A stretch of DNA of 64,000 bases from Mycolicibacterium fortuitum subsp. fortuitum (GTDB taxonomy: Bacteria > Actinomycetota > Actinomycetes > Mycobacteriales > Mycobacteriaceae): positions 1,984,001-2,048,000 of the forward strand of contig NZ_AP025518.1 in assembly GCF_022179545.1 (NCBI RefSeq), given 5' to 3'. The notes below the pieces were generated by a model that searched no databases, was not told the DNA's origin, and was given only the letters and a program-made list of their open reading frames with translations. Both the position numbers and the translations under genes were made by a program. Shown here piece by piece: positions 43,847-54,400 of this stretch (its first letter is position 1; every line of letters starts with the position of its first letter).

Positions 43847-44884
43847 GTGACCTACGACCCGGGACGTCGCGGGGGTGGCCGTGTCCCGGCGCTGCGCAAC
43901 GAATGGCGGGAGCCACTGCGCGCTCAGCGAGATCCGATCGCCTCCGATTCAGGACGAGCCAGATCCAACAGGGACGACCACCAGCAGTGGCGCAAGCAGA
44001 CGTGGATCGGCCGCTTCGTGTCGACCTACGGCTGGCGTGCCTACGCGTTGCCGGTGCTGATCGTGCTGACCGTGGTGGTCATCTACCAGACCATCACCGG
44101 CACCAGCGCGCCGCACTCCGCTCAAGAGGACGAGGGCCCGGTGCAGGGCCCGCCGACCATCGACGTGGCCAGCACCGCCATCATCGGTGCACCGCCGAAA
44201 GGCCTGACCCAGTTCGACGCGAACCTGCCCACCGGCATCCTGCCCGCCGGAGGCCAGTTCACCGAGGCCGGTACGCGCACCTGGCGGATCGTGCCGGGCA
44301 CCACGCCCAAGGTCGGCGAGGGCACCACGAAGTCGTTCACCTACACCGTCGAGATCGAGGACGGTGTGGACACCACATCGTTCGGTGGCGATGACGGTTT
44401 CGCCCGGATGGTCAGCGAGACCCTGGCCAACCCGAAGAGCTGGACACACAACGGACTGTTCGCCTTCACCCGGGTGGATGAGACCAGCGGCGTCGAACCT
44501 GACTTCCGGGTGTCGCTGACCTCCCCGATGACGGTGCGGGAGGGCTGTGGCTACGACATCGAGCTCGAATCGTCGTGCTACAACCCGTCCTACGACGGCC
44601 ATCAGCCCCGCGTCTTCGTCAACGAGGCCAGGTGGGTGCGCGGCGCGGTGCCTTTCCAGGGTGACATCGGGTCCTACCGCCAGTACCTGATCAACCATGA
44701 AGTTGGTCACGCCATCGGATACCAGCGCCACGAGGCCTGCGAGGGCAACGGAAAGCTGGCCCCGATCATGATGCAGCAGACGTTCTCCACCTCGAACGAC
44801 GATGCCGCCAAGTTCGACCCGGGAACCGTCAAGGCCGACGGTCTGACGTGCAAGTTCAATCCCTGGCCGTATCCGATCGCCTGA
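43847..44884 (+). CDS. Membrane-anchored zinc-protease-like protein (DUF3152)
   Basis: A 345-residue protein, the Rv3207c orthologue. A charged cytosolic N-terminus (about 1-65), one transmembrane helix (about 66-86, AYALPVLIVLTVVVIYQTI) and an extracytoplasmic domain. The zinc-metalloprotease motif HExxHxxGxxxH is intact as His284-Glu285, His288, Gly291 and His295. Cys residues in GCGYD, SSCYN, EACEG and LTCKF may form disulphides. GTG start. The substrate is unknown; the domain is a metzincin-like family specific to actinobacteria. Confidence 0.9.
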   Translation: MTYDPGRRGGGRVPALRNEWREPLRAQRDPIASDSGRARSNRDDHQQWRKQTWIGRFVSTYGWRAYALPVLIVLTVVVIYQTITGTSAPHSAQEDEGPVQGPPTIDVASTAIIGAPPKGLTQFDANLPTGILPAGGQFTEAGTRTWRIVPGTTPKVGEGTTKSFTYTVEIEDGVDTTSFGGDDGFARMVSETLANPKSWTHNGLFAFTRVDETSGVEPDFRVSLTSPMTVREGCGYDIELESSCYNPSYDGHQPRVFVNEARWVRGAVPFQGDIGSYRQYLINHEVGHAIGYQRHEACEGNGKLAPIMMQQTFSTSNDDAAKFDPGTVKADGLTCKFNPWPYPIA

Positions 44885-44995
44885 TCAGTCCGGGTGGCCG
44901 GGGACCCGGGGGCGGGAAGCATCGGGGCCGGATTACCGTTGTGGATACGAGCAGCTGGGACGATGAGCTGATCATCAAAACTGAGGAGACATGCG

Positions 44996-46186
44996 GTGTC
45001 CGCGAATTTGGACGTGTCGTTACCGCCGTTGGTCGAGCCGGCCGCCGAGCTGACCCGCGAAGAGGTGACGCGCTACAGCCGGCACCTGATCATTCCGGAT
45101 GTCGGCGTGATCGGGCAGAAGCGGCTGAAGAACGCCAAGGTGCTGGTGATCGGGGCCGGTGGGCTCGGTTCACCGACGTTGTTGTACCTGGCCGCGGCCG
45201 GGGTGGGCACCATCGGCATCGTCGAGTTCGACGTGGTCGACGAGTCCAACCTGCAGCGGCAGATCATCCACGGACAGTCCGATATCGGCCGGTCCAAGGC
45301 GCAGAGCGCCAAGGAGTCGGTGCTGGAGATCAACCCGCTGGTGACGGTCAATCTGCACGAGTTCCGGCTGGAACCCGACAATGCGGTGGAGCTGTTCAGC
45401 CAGTACGACCTGATCCTGGACGGTACCGACAACTTCGCCACCCGCTACCTGGTCAACGATGCCGCGGTGCTGGCCGGAAAGCCCTACGTGTGGGGTTCGA
45501 TCTACCGGTTCGAAGGCCAGGTGTCGGTGTTCTGGGAGGATGCGCCGGACGGTCTGGGCCTGAACTACCGCGATCTGTACCCCGAGCCGCCGCCACCCGG
45601 GATGGTGCCCTCGTGCGCCGAGGGCGGGGTGCTCGGCATCCTGTGCGCCTCGATCGCGTCGATCATGGGTACCGAGGCGATCAAGCTCATCACCGGTATC
45701 GGTGTGCCGCTGCTCGGCAGGCTGATGGTCTACGACGCGCTGGACATGACCTACCGCACCATCCGAATCCGCAAGGACCCGGCCACCCCGAAGATCACCG
45801 AGCTGATCGATTACGAGGCGTTCTGCGGTGTGGTTTCGGATGCGGCCGCCGAGGCAGCTGCCGGGTCGACGGTCACCCCGCTGGAACTGAAGGAGCTCAT
45901 CGACTCCGGGAAACCGTTGGCGCTGATCGATGTCCGCGAGCCCGTCGAGTGGGATATCAATCACATCGAGGGTGCCGAGCTCATCCCGAAGCCGACGTTC
46001 GAATCGGGTGACGCCCTGGCCAAACTCCCGGTGGACCGGACACCGGTGCTGTACTGCAAGACCGGAATACGTTCTGCCGAGGTGCTTGCCATCGTCAAGC
46101 AGGCCGGTTTTTCCGACGCGGTGCACCTGCAGGGCGGAATTGTGGCCTGGGCCAAGCAACTCGAGCCCGACATGGTCATGTACTGA
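44996..46186 (+). CDS. moeZ: Adenylyltransferase/sulfurtransferase MoeZ (MoeB1)
   Basis: A 396-residue fusion of a ThiF/MoeB/E1-type adenylyltransferase (about 1-270) and a rhodanese domain (about 285-396), the Rv3206c orthologue. It activates the C-terminus of ubiquitin-like sulfur carriers such as MoaD, CysO and ThiS and loads sulfur. The ATP motif GAGGLGS is at about residues 51-57, and the rhodanese active-site loop is CKTGIRS with Cys354. Interestingly the carriers and the molybdenum cofactor genes are not in the window. GTG start; the next gene is 33 bases downstream. Confidence 0.95.
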   Translation: MSANLDVSLPPLVEPAAELTREEVTRYSRHLIIPDVGVIGQKRLKNAKVLVIGAGGLGSPTLLYLAAAGVGTIGIVEFDVVDESNLQRQIIHGQSDIGRSKAQSAKESVLEINPLVTVNLHEFRLEPDNAVELFSQYDLILDGTDNFATRYLVNDAAVLAGKPYVWGSIYRFEGQVSVFWEDAPDGLGLNYRDLYPEPPPPGMVPSCAEGGVLGILCASIASIMGTEAIKLITGIGVPLLGRLMVYDALDMTYRTIRIRKDPATPKITELIDYEAFCGVVSDAAAEAAAGSTVTPLELKELIDSGKPLALIDVREPVEWDINHIEGAELIPKPTFESGDALAKLPVDRTPVLYCKTGIRSAEVLAIVKQAGFSDAVHLQGGIVAWAKQLEPDMVMY

Positions 46187-46219
46187 CGGCTGGTTTGCCG
46201 GTCAACACCTTAGGCTGAG

Positions 46220-47077
46220 GTGGTGAGTGTGGAACGGCCGCCGGAACATGTGCTGGCGGCGTTCGGCCTGTCCGGGGTGCGCCCGGTACCGCTCGGCTCG
46301 AGCTGGGAGGGTGGCTGGCGCTGCGGCGAAGTGGTGATGTCGATGGTGCCCGAGCACGCCCGTGCGGCGTGGTCGGCCAAGGTTCGAGAGTCGCTGTTCG
46401 TCGACGGGGTACGGCTGGCCCGGCCGGTCCGTTCGACCGACGGCCGCTATGTGGTTGCCGGGTGGCGGGCCGACACCTTTGTCGCGGGCACACCCGAGCC
46501 CCGTCACGACGAGGTGGTATCGGCGGCCGTGCGCTTGCACGAGGCCACCGCGAAGTTGGAGCGGCCACGGTTCCTGACCCAACCGCCCGTCGCGCCGTGG
46601 GCCGATGTCGACGTGTTCATCGCCGCCGACCGGGCCGCCTGGGAAGACCGGCCGCTGCATTCGTTGCCACCGGGTGCCAGGGTCTCGCCCGGATCGTCGG
46701 ATGGGCAACGCTCGGTGGAGCTGATCAATCAGTTGGCCGGCTTGCGCAGGCCGACCAAGAGCGCCAGCCAGCTGGTGCACGGTGATCTCTACGGCACAGT
46801 GCTTTTCGCCGGCACGGCGGCGCCGGGTATCACCGACATCACGCCGTACTGGCGTCCGGCGCCGTGGGCTGCGGGTGTGGTGGTGGTCGATGCGCTCTCC
46901 TGGGGCGACGCCGACGACGGACTGATCGAACGCTGGCAGTCACTGCCCGAATGGCCGCAGATGTTGCTGCGGGCGTTGATGTTCCGACTGGCCGTGCATG
47001 CGCTGCATCCGCGGTCGACTGCGGCGGCCTTCCCGGGGCTGGCCCGTACGGCCGCGCTCGTCCGGTTGACCCTCTGA
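46220..47077 (+). CDS. Rv3205c-like conserved protein (TIGR02569 family)
   Basis: A 285-residue protein of an actinobacterial family that I recognise from the position and from segments such as PPEHVLAAFGLSGVRPVPLG and QLVHGDLYGTVLF. The HGDLYGTVLF segment and ITDITPYWRP, with a conserved His-Gly-Asp and later Asp, resemble the catalytic loop and metal site of aminoglycoside-phosphotransferase-fold kinases, so a small-molecule kinase role is possible. GTG codons at 46220, 46223 and 46229 are all plausible starts. Function unproven. Confidence 0.75.
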   Translation: MVSVERPPEHVLAAFGLSGVRPVPLGSSWEGGWRCGEVVMSMVPEHARAAWSAKVRESLFVDGVRLARPVRSTDGRYVVAGWRADTFVAGTPEPRHDEVVSAAVRLHEATAKLERPRFLTQPPVAPWADVDVFIAADRAAWEDRPLHSLPPGARVSPGSSDGQRSVELINQLAGLRRPTKSASQLVHGDLYGTVLFAGTAAPGITDITPYWRPAPWAAGVVVVDALSWGDADDGLIERWQSLPEWPQMLLRALMFRLAVHALHPRSTAAAFPGLARTAALVRLTL

Positions 47078-47092
47078 ACCGCCGTCCTCGCG

Positions 47093-47389
47093 CTAGAAGG
47101 CGTGGCGGTACTCGGTCAGGCGCACCCGGCCGTCGACGGCCAGTACCCCCTCGGCGCGTAGCCGTTCCAACTGTCGGGTGGCCAGGTGCGGGGCCGGCCG
47201 TCCAGAGGCCGTGATGACGCGGTGCCAGGGCAGGTCCGAGGAATCGGTCCGCATGATCCAGCCGACGATCCGTGGACTGGAAAGCTCTGCGGCATCGGCA
47301 ATGTCGCCGTACGTGCAGACCCGGCCCGGCGGGATCGCGGCGACCAGCGCCCGTACGGCCTCGACCTGTTCCTCGGTGACGGCAGGCAT
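47093..47389 (-). CDS. Alkyltransferase-like protein (ATL)
   Basis: A 98-residue homologue of the O6-alkylguanine-DNA methyltransferase C-terminal domain, the Rv3204 orthologue. The active-site motif PCHRV of true methyltransferases is PWHRV here (Trp55), so it cannot accept an alkyl group. Such ATL proteins bind O6-alkylguanine lesions and hand them to nucleotide excision repair. The helix-turn-helix-like segment RVCTYGDIADAAELSSPR is kept. Its ATG is one base after the lipV stop, indicating an operon with lipV. Confidence 0.92.
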   Translation of the reverse strand: MPAVTEEQVEAVRALVAAIPPGRVCTYGDIADAAELSSPRIVGWIMRTDSSDLPWHRVITASGRPAPHLATRQLERLRAEGVLAVDGRVRLTEYRHAF

Positions 47390-47390
47390 G

Positions 47391-48164
47391 TCAACCCAGT
47401 TGCTCGCGGATCAACTTCGCGGTCTCGGCAGGTTTGGCCTGGGCCACCATGTGGTCGCAATCCCAATCCAGCAGCGTGAAATCCGGGCCGAGGTGCGCAT
47501 TGAGCGCATTGATCAGACCGTCGCCGGCGTACGGCGGGCTGGTTCGGGTGGCGCGGACCAGAACCGTGGGAGTGCCCTTGCGAGGCAGGGCAACAGGGCG
47601 GGCCAACTCGCTCCAGTAAGACATCATGGCGGGGATGCTGATCCGCCAGCCGTAGCGACCGCCGGCCAGTTCGACGAGGTGCTCGTCGAGGTCACGGTCC
47701 AGCTCCTCCGGTGCGACCTCGCCCCACGAACCGTTGGCCTTCTCCGCGCGTGCCTCGGCACGGTCGGGATAGTCGGGAGAGGCCAGCATGGCATCGGCGA
47801 TCTCCCGCATCCATTCACCGTCGAGTTCCACCGCGGGATCCAGCAGCACCAGCTTGCTGACCAGATCAGGATGTGCGGCAGCGAGATTGAGTGCCACCGC
47901 ACCGCCGAACGAGTGCCCGGCCACCACGGTCGGGCCGTCCAGTAGTGCGGCCAGGGCCTCGACGTTGGCGTCCAGCGTCCAAGGGGCGGCCCAGGACGAG
48001 CGGCCGTGCCCGAGCAGATCGGGGGCCAGCACGGCCACCTCGGGCAGGTGTTGCTCGGCCAGCGTCTTCCAGCGCCGGCCGTGCCCGGTCAATCCGTGGA
48101 CGAGCAACAACCGGGCAGGTTCGGTGGGGCCGTAGCGATGGACGTGCAACTTCTCGGCTGACAT
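47391..48164 (-). CDS. lipV: Alpha/beta hydrolase LipV
   Basis: A 257-residue alpha/beta hydrolase, the Rv3203 (LipV) orthologue. Oxyanion motif HG at His23-Gly24, nucleophile elbow GHSFGG with Ser85, and the probable catalytic His238 in DWDCDHMVAQ; an acidic residue in DPAVELDGEW or near residue 210 completes the triad. It hydrolyses short to medium acyl esters. It is first in the lipV-ATL unit and divergent from adnA, with 98 bases between the starts containing a duplicated DNA-damage promoter element. Confidence 0.88.
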   Translation of the reverse strand: MSAEKLHVHRYGPTEPARLLLVHGLTGHGRRWKTLAEQHLPEVAVLAPDLLGHGRSSWAAPWTLDANVEALAALLDGPTVVAGHSFGGAVALNLAAAHPDLVSKLVLLDPAVELDGEWMREIADAMLASPDYPDRAEARAEKANGSWGEVAPEELDRDLDEHLVELAGGRYGWRISIPAMMSYWSELARPVALPRKGTPTVLVRATRTSPPYAGDGLINALNAHLGPDFTLLDWDCDHMVAQAKPAETAKLIREQLG

Positions 48165-48189
48165 TCGTTCATGCTGCCAGGAGGTCGGC

Positions 48190-48239
48190 CTCCGCTACTT
48201 GTCGGGCTGTCCGCTCCAATCCGCTCCGCTACTTGTCGG
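48190..48239. repeat. 16-nt direct repeat in the lipV-adnA interval
   Basis: CTCCGCTACTTGTCGG occurs at 48190-48205 and again at 48224-48239, exactly 34 bases apart. The second copy is the upstream half of the adnA promoter element; the first copy lacks a matching TAnnnT. Confidence 0.8.
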
Positions 48240-48255
48240 TCCCCTCTGGTGTCAT
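48233..48255 (+). promoter_or_regulatory. PafBC-type (RecA-NDp) promoter of adnAB
   Basis: TTGTCGGTC, eight bases, TGTCAT resembles the RecA-independent DNA-damage promoter TTGTCRGTG-N8-TAnnnT, with the A of the -10 replaced by G. It ends eight bases before the adnA ATG, so a transcript from here would be nearly leaderless. A related element sits before sigH. Confidence 0.5.
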
Positions 48256-48262
48256 GCTTCCC

Positions 48263-51200
48263 ATGACCACACACCATGTCGAGCCCGCACTTTCGGGCAC
48301 CGAGCTGCTGGTACCAGGGCGCGGTGGGATGGTTCGGGTGCTGGGTGGTCCCGGCACGGGCAAGAGCTCGCTGTTGATCAACACTGCCGCCGAGCACATT
48401 GCGGCAGGCACCGATCCCGAGTCGGTGCTGCTGCTGACGGGTTCGGCGCGGTTGCGCGGTGAGGCCAGGGCTGCCATCACCGCCCGGCTGCTCGGGGCCG
48501 GTAACCACGGCGTCGTGCGGGAGCCGATGGTGCGCACCGTGCATTCGTACGCATTCGCGCTGCTGCGGCTGGCTGCCCAGCGCAACGGTGATCCGCCGCC
48601 GCGCCTGATCACCACCGCCGAACAGGACGGCATCATCCGGGAACTGCTGGCCGGAGATATCGAGGACGGTGCGGATTCGCCCGTGGGCTGGCCCGAGCAG
48701 CTGTGGCCCGCGCTGAGCACCGCGGGTTTCGCCACCGAGTTGCGTGATCTGATGGCCCGCTGCACCGAGCGCGGTGTCGATCCGCGTGCGCTGCAGCGGT
48801 TGGGGCGTTCGGCGGGCCGGCCGGAATGGTTGGCGGCGGGCCGTTTTGCGCAGGCCTATGAACAGATCATGCTGCTGCGGTCAGCTGTCGGCATGGCCGC
48901 GCCGCAGGCCACCATTCCGGCGCTCGGAGCTGCCGAACTCGTCGGCGCGGCGCTGGAGGCGCTGGGCACCGATGCGGAGCTGCTGGCCGGCGAGCGGGCA
49001 CGGATCAGCCTGCTGCTGGTCGACGACGCCCAGCACCTCGACCCGCAGGCGGCCCTGCTGGTCCGGGTCCTGGCTGCCGGCGCGGGTTTGACCGTGATCG
49101 CGGGTGATCCTGATCAGGCGGTGTTCTCCTACCGTGGCGCCGATCCGGTGCTGCTGCGCGATCACGGCGACGCGGTACCGGCCATCACCCTCACCCGGTC
49201 GCACCGTTGCGCACCTGCGATCGCGTCGGCGATCGCAGGCGTGGCCCGCCGGTTGCCGGGTGTGGGTGCCGGCCGTGCGCTGGAAGGCAACCCGGAGCGC
49301 GGCCGCGGTGAGGTGACCATGCGGTTGGCGGCCACACCGCATGCCGAGAACGCGTTCATCGCCGATGCCTTGCGCCGCGCCCATCTCGTGGACGGGGTGC
49401 CCTGGTCCGAGATGGCTGTGGTGGTGCGCTCGGTTCCACGGGTGGGTGCGGCACTGGCACGGGCGTTGAGCGGGGCCGGGGTGCCGGTGCACGCGACGGG
49501 CCCCGATCTGGGGCTGGCGGAGCAGCCCGCCGTCGCCGCCTTGTTGACGGTGCTGGAGGTGACGGCGACGGGTGAGTTGGACGGTGACAGCGCCGTCAGC
49601 CTGCTCACCGGCCCGATCGGGCGCGTCGACCCGGTGACGTTGCGGCAGTTGCGGCGGGCCCTGCGCCGCGCCGACGGTTCCACACCGCCAAGGGATTTCA
49701 CCGATCTGCTGGTCGCTGCCATCGATGTGGAGCCGGCGGGACTGTCGGCCGAACACGTCAAGCCGCTGCGTCGGCTCCGGTCGGTACTGGCCGCCGCCCG
49801 CCGCAGCGAGCAGGACGGTGCCGATCCTCGCTACACGCTGTGGCAGGCGTGGAACGCCTGTCGGTTGCAGCCGCGCTGGCTGGCGGCCAGTGAGCGGGGC
49901 GGCACCATCGGGGCACAGGCAGACCGTGACCTGGACGCGGTGACGACGCTGTTCGATGTGGCCGATCAGTATGTGAACCGTACCGCGGGAGCTACGCTGC
50001 GCGGGCTGGTGGATCACGTCGCGACGCTCGGGGCGTCGATCTCGGCGGCGGATGCGACCCCGCAGACCGAGGCGGTCTCGGTACTCAGCGCCCACGCCGC
50101 GCTGGGCCGGGAGTGGGATTTCGTGGTGATCGCCGGTGTGCAGGAAGGGCTGTGGCCCAACACCATTCCGCGCGGCGGCATCCTGGGCACACAGAATCTG
50201 GTGGATGTGCTCGACGGGGTGGCCGCGGCGGATGACCGTGCGGTCTCGACGCGGGCACCCCTGCTGGCCGAGGAACGGCGACTGCTGATGGCCGCCATGG
50301 GACGGGCGCGGACCCGGCTTCTGGTGACCGCGGTCGACAGCGACGGTGGGGACGAATCGCTGCTGCCGTCGCCGTTCTGCGCCGAACTGGCCGAGGTGGC
50401 AACCGAATCCGTACCGCTGCCGCCGTTGGCCGCTCCGCGGGTGCTGGCGCCCTCGGCGGTGGTCGGTCGGCTGCGGGCCGTCGTGTGCGCGCCCGAAGGT
50501 GCCGTCGATGACGAGTCCCGGTCTTGCGCGGCAACTCAATTGGCCAGGCTGGCCGCGGCGGGAGTGCCAGGGGCAGACCCGTCGCAATGGCACACCAAGA
50601 CCACCCTGTCCACCGAGGAGCCGCTGTGGTCGGATCCCGATCATGTGGTGAAGCTGTCACCGTCGACGCTGCAGATGCTCACCGACTGCCCGTTGCGCTG
50701 GCTGCTGGAGCGGCACGGCGGCAGCGACGGGCGTGACGTACGTTCGACGGTCGGGTCGTTGCTGCACGCTCTGGTCTCGGACTCCGGCAAGACCGAGAGC
50801 CAGCTGGTCAACGATCTGGAAAAGGTCTGGGAAGACCTGCCGTTCGAAGCGAAGTGGTATTCGGACAACGAGTTGTCCCGCCATCGGGAGATGCTGGAGA
50901 CCTTCACCCGGTGGCGTGCGGACACGCGAGCGCAGCTGACCGAGGTCGCCACCGAGATCGATGTCGAGGGCGTGATCGTCGAGGCGGGGTCCGACGGCCC
51001 GGGTGTGAGGGTGCGGGGTCGGTTGGACCGCCTCGAGCGTGACCAGGCGGACCGGCTGGTGGTGGTCGACCTCAAGACCGGCAAGAGTCCGGTGACCAAG
51101 GACGACGCACAGAAGCACGCGCAGCTGGCCACCTATCAGCTGGCGGTGGCCGCGGGGTTGTTGCCGCATGGCGATGAGCCGGGCGGCGGCCGGTTGGTAT

Positions 51201-51406
51201 ACCTGGGCAAGGCCGGGGCGGCGGGCGCCACCGAACGCGAACAGGATCCGATGACACCAGACACTCGCGCCGACTGGCTCGGCACGGTCCGCAGCGCGGC
51301 GGCTGCCACCGCAGGCCCGCAATTCGTGGCCCGCGTCAACGACGGCTGCGTGAACTGTCCGGTGCGTTCGTCATGCCCGGCGCAGGCCGCGGGGGACCGC
51401 TCATGA
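48263..51406 (+). CDS. adnA: AdnA subunit of the AdnAB helicase-nuclease
   Basis: A 1047-residue subunit of the heterodimeric AdnAB motor-nuclease that resects DNA double-strand breaks in mycobacteria (Rv3202c type). The N-terminal UvrD-like motor has Walker A GGPGTGKSS at 28-36 and LLLVDDAQHL for motif II; the C-terminal RecB-like nuclease has VVVDLKTGKSP with Asp936 (known family catalytic Asp). An iron-sulfur cluster is expected from CPLRW and the C-terminal CVNCPVRSSC. The start ATG at 48263 fits the family; ATG 48254 is in frame. The stop overlaps the adnB start in ATGA. Confidence 0.95.
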   Translation: MTTHHVEPALSGTELLVPGRGGMVRVLGGPGTGKSSLLINTAAEHIAAGTDPESVLLLTGSARLRGEARAAITARLLGAGNHGVVREPMVRTVHSYAFALLRLAAQRNGDPPPRLITTAEQDGIIRELLAGDIEDGADSPVGWPEQLWPALSTAGFATELRDLMARCTERGVDPRALQRLGRSAGRPEWLAAGRFAQAYEQIMLLRSAVGMAAPQATIPALGAAELVGAALEALGTDAELLAGERARISLLLVDDAQHLDPQAALLVRVLAAGAGLTVIAGDPDQAVFSYRGADPVLLRDHGDAVPAITLTRSHRCAPAIASAIAGVARRLPGVGAGRALEGNPERGRGEVTMRLAATPHAENAFIADALRRAHLVDGVPWSEMAVVVRSVPRVGAALARALSGAGVPVHATGPDLGLAEQPAVAALLTVLEVTATGELDGDSAVSLLTGPIGRVDPVTLRQLRRALRRADGSTPPRDFTDLLVAAIDVEPAGLSAEHVKPLRRLRSVLAAARRSEQDGADPRYTLWQAWNACRLQPRWLAASERGGTIGAQADRDLDAVTTLFDVADQYVNRTAGATLRGLVDHVATLGASISAADATPQTEAVSVLSAHAALGREWDFVVIAGVQEGLWPNTIPRGGILGTQNLVDVLDGVAAADDRAVSTRAPLLAEERRLLMAAMGRARTRLLVTAVDSDGGDESLLPSPFCAELAEVATESVPLPPLAAPRVLAPSAVVGRLRAVVCAPEGAVDDESRSCAATQLARLAAAGVPGADPSQWHTKTTLSTEEPLWSDPDHVVKLSPSTLQMLTDCPLRWLLERHGGSDGRDVRSTVGSLLHALVSDSGKTESQLVNDLEKVWEDLPFEAKWYSDNELSRHREMLETFTRWRADTRAQLTEVATEIDVEGVIVEAGSDGPGVRVRGRLDRLERDQADRLVVVDLKTGKSPVTKDDAQKHAQLATYQLAVAAGLLPHGDEPGGGRLVYLGKAGAAGATEREQDPMTPDTRADWLGTVRSAAAATAGPQFVARVNDGCVNCPVRSSCPAQAAGDRS

Positions 51407-54400
51407 CGGAAGCGACGCGCCCCGGTGTGCGGTACAGCCCCGCGGAGTTGTCGGCCGCATTGGGTCTGTTCCCTCCGACCGAGGAGCAGGCCGCGGTGAT
51501 CGCCGCGCCACCCGGGCCCGTGGTGGTCATCGCGGGCGCGGGCGCGGGCAAGACCGAGACCATGGCGGCCCGGGTCGTCTGGCTGGTGGCCAACGGCTAC
51601 GCCACGCCCTCACAGGTTCTCGGTCTGACCTTCACGAGGAAAGCCGCGGGCCAGTTGTTGCGCCGGGTACGGACCAGGCTGGCCCGGCTCGCCGGCACCG
51701 GTCTGGCGCCCGCGGCCGATGGTGCGGACGAGATCGCCACCGTCAGCACCTATCACGCGTTCGCCGGCACGCTGCTGCGTGAGCACGGCCTGCTGCTCCC
51801 GGTCGAACCGGACACCCGGCTGCTCAGTGAGACCGAGCTGTGGCAGCTGGCCTTCGACGTGGTGTGTGCCCATCCGGGGGAGTTGGCCATCGAGAAGACC
51901 CCGGCCGCGGTCACCGGGATGGTGCTGCGCCTCGCCGGCGCACTGGCCGAGCATCTGGTCGACACCGATCAATTGCGTGACACCCATGTGGAGTTGGAGC
52001 GGCTGGTACACACCCTGCCCGCCGGTCCCTATCAGCGTGACCGCGGGCCCAGCCAGTGGCTGCTCAAGATGCTGGCCACCCAGACTGAACGCACCGAGCT
52101 CGTACCGTTGATCGACGCGCTGCACCAGCGGATGCGCGCCGACAAGGTGATGGATTTCGGCATGCAGATGTCGGCGGCCGCGCGGCTGGCCTCGACCTTC
52201 CCTCAGGTCGGTGAGCAACTGCGGCAACGTTTCCGGGTGGTCCTGCTCGATGAGTACCAGGACACCGGTCACGCGCAGCGGGTGGCGCTGTCCTCGCTGT
52301 TCGGCGGAGGTGTCGACGACGGCCTGGCGCTGACCGCGGTGGGAGATCCGATCCAGTCGATCTACGGCTGGCGGGGCGCGTCGGCGACCAATCTGCCCCG
52401 ATTCACCACCGATTTTCCGCTGGCCGACGGCACCCCGGCCCCTACCCTCGAACTGCGCACCAGCTGGCGTAATCCGCCCGGTGCACTGCATCTGGCCAAC
52501 GCGGTGTCGGCCGAGGCGCGACGTCGCTCGGTGACCGTGCACGAGCTGCGGCCCAGGCCCGACGCCGAGCCGGGCACCATCCGTTGTGCGCTGCTGAACG
52601 ACGTCGAAGCCGAACGCGACTGGGTCGCAGATCATCTGGCCCGGATCTACCACGGTGCGGTGGCCGAGGGGACGGCCACGCCGACGGCTGCGGTACTGGT
52701 GCGACGCAACGCCGACGCCGCCCCGATGGCCGAGGCGCTGAGCGCCCGGGGGGTGCCGGTCGAGGTGGTCGGGGTGGCCGGACTGCTGGCCGTGCCCGAG
52801 GTCGCGGACCTGGTTGCCATGTTGAGGCTGGTGGCCGATCCCGCAGCGGGGTCCGCGGTGATGCGGGTGCTGACGGGGCCGCGGTGGCGATTCGGTGCCA
52901 GGGACATCGCGTCGCTGTGGCGTCGGGCCAGGGAACTCGACGACCGCCCCTCGGGGGAGCCGAGTGCGGCCGAGATCGTCGCTCAGGCCGCGCCCGATGC
53001 CGATTCGGCCTGCCTTGCCGACGCGATCTGCGATCCCGGTGCCGCTGAACACTATTCGCCGGCCGGTTATCAGCGGATCGAGGCGCTCGGACGTGAGCTG
53101 ACCATGCTGCGTGCGCACCTGAGCCACCCGCTGCCCGAGTTGGTCGCCGAGGTGCGACGCGTCGCCGGGTTGGATGCCGAGGCACGCGCGGCCCGCCCGG
53201 TGGCTGCGGGCTGGACGGGGACGGAGAACCTCGACACCTTCTGTGACCTGGTCGCCGATTTCGCCGGGCGGCCAGGTGCCTCCGTGCTCGCGTTGCTGGC
53301 CTACCTGGACGTGGCCACCGAGGTGGAAAACGGCCTGGCGCCGGCCGAATTGACAGTGTCCCATGACCGGGTGCAGATACTGACCGTGCACGCTGCCAAA
53401 GGGCTGGAGTGGCAGGTGGTCGCCGTTCCTCACCTCAGCGGACGGGTTTTTCCGTCGACCGCTTCGGCCCGTACGTGGCTCACCGATTCGTCGGACCTGC
53501 CTCCGCTGTTGCGCGGCGATCGCGCGACGGAATCGGAGCTGGGTGTGCCGGTGCTCGACACGTCCGACATCAACGACCGGAAGATCTTGTCGGACAAGAT
53601 TTCTGATCACAAGCGCAGCCTCGAGCAGCGTCGCATCGACGAGGAGCGCCGGCTGCTCTACGTCGCGATCACCCGCTCCGAGGACACCCTGCTCATCTCC
53701 GGACACCACTGGGGCGCCACCGAGAGCAAGCCACGGGGTCCCTCGGAGTTCCTGTGCGAGATCAAGGCCATCATCGACGATGCCGCGGCGCAGGGCCATC
53801 CGTGCGGGGAGATCGAGCAGTGGGCACCCGAACCGTCCGCCGGAGTGGTCAACCCGTTGCGGGACAAGGCCGTCGAAGCCCTCTGGCCGGCGGCCCCGGC
53901 CAGGGCATCCGATGTCGACCGTGGGGCGACACTGGTGGCGCAGGCGCTGGCCGGCGGCACCGGGGCAGAGGCAGTCCGCGACGCAGATACCGAGGGCTGG
54001 GCCACGGACGTCGACGCGCTTCTGGCCGAGCGGGAGCGCGCGCCTCGGGCCGCGCCGCTTGAGCTGCCCGGCCAGCTGTCGGTCAGCACGTTGGTGGAGT
54101 TGAGTCGTGACCGCCAGGCTGCGCTGCAACGCCTGCATCGCCGGCTGCCGCAGCGACCGGATCCGCATGCCCTGTTGGGGACCGCGTTTCATGAGTGGGT
54201 GCAGCGGTTCTTCCACTCCGAGCGGCTGTTCGACCTCGACGATCTACCCGGTGCGGTGGACAGTGACAGTGGTCGAGCCGGCGCGGCCGAATTATCCGAA
54301 CTCCAGGACGCTTTCGTGATATCGCCGTGGGCTGCGCGCACTCCGATCGAGGTAGAGGTGCCGTTCGACATGGCCATCGGGCAGGCCCGCACCACCGTCG

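Noticed and set aside
51610..54216. An 868-residue minus-strand open frame inside adnB.
   Set aside because: Composition is Gly/Gln/His/Arg-rich without motifs, and adnB has complete UvrD/RecB motifs in the same DNA.
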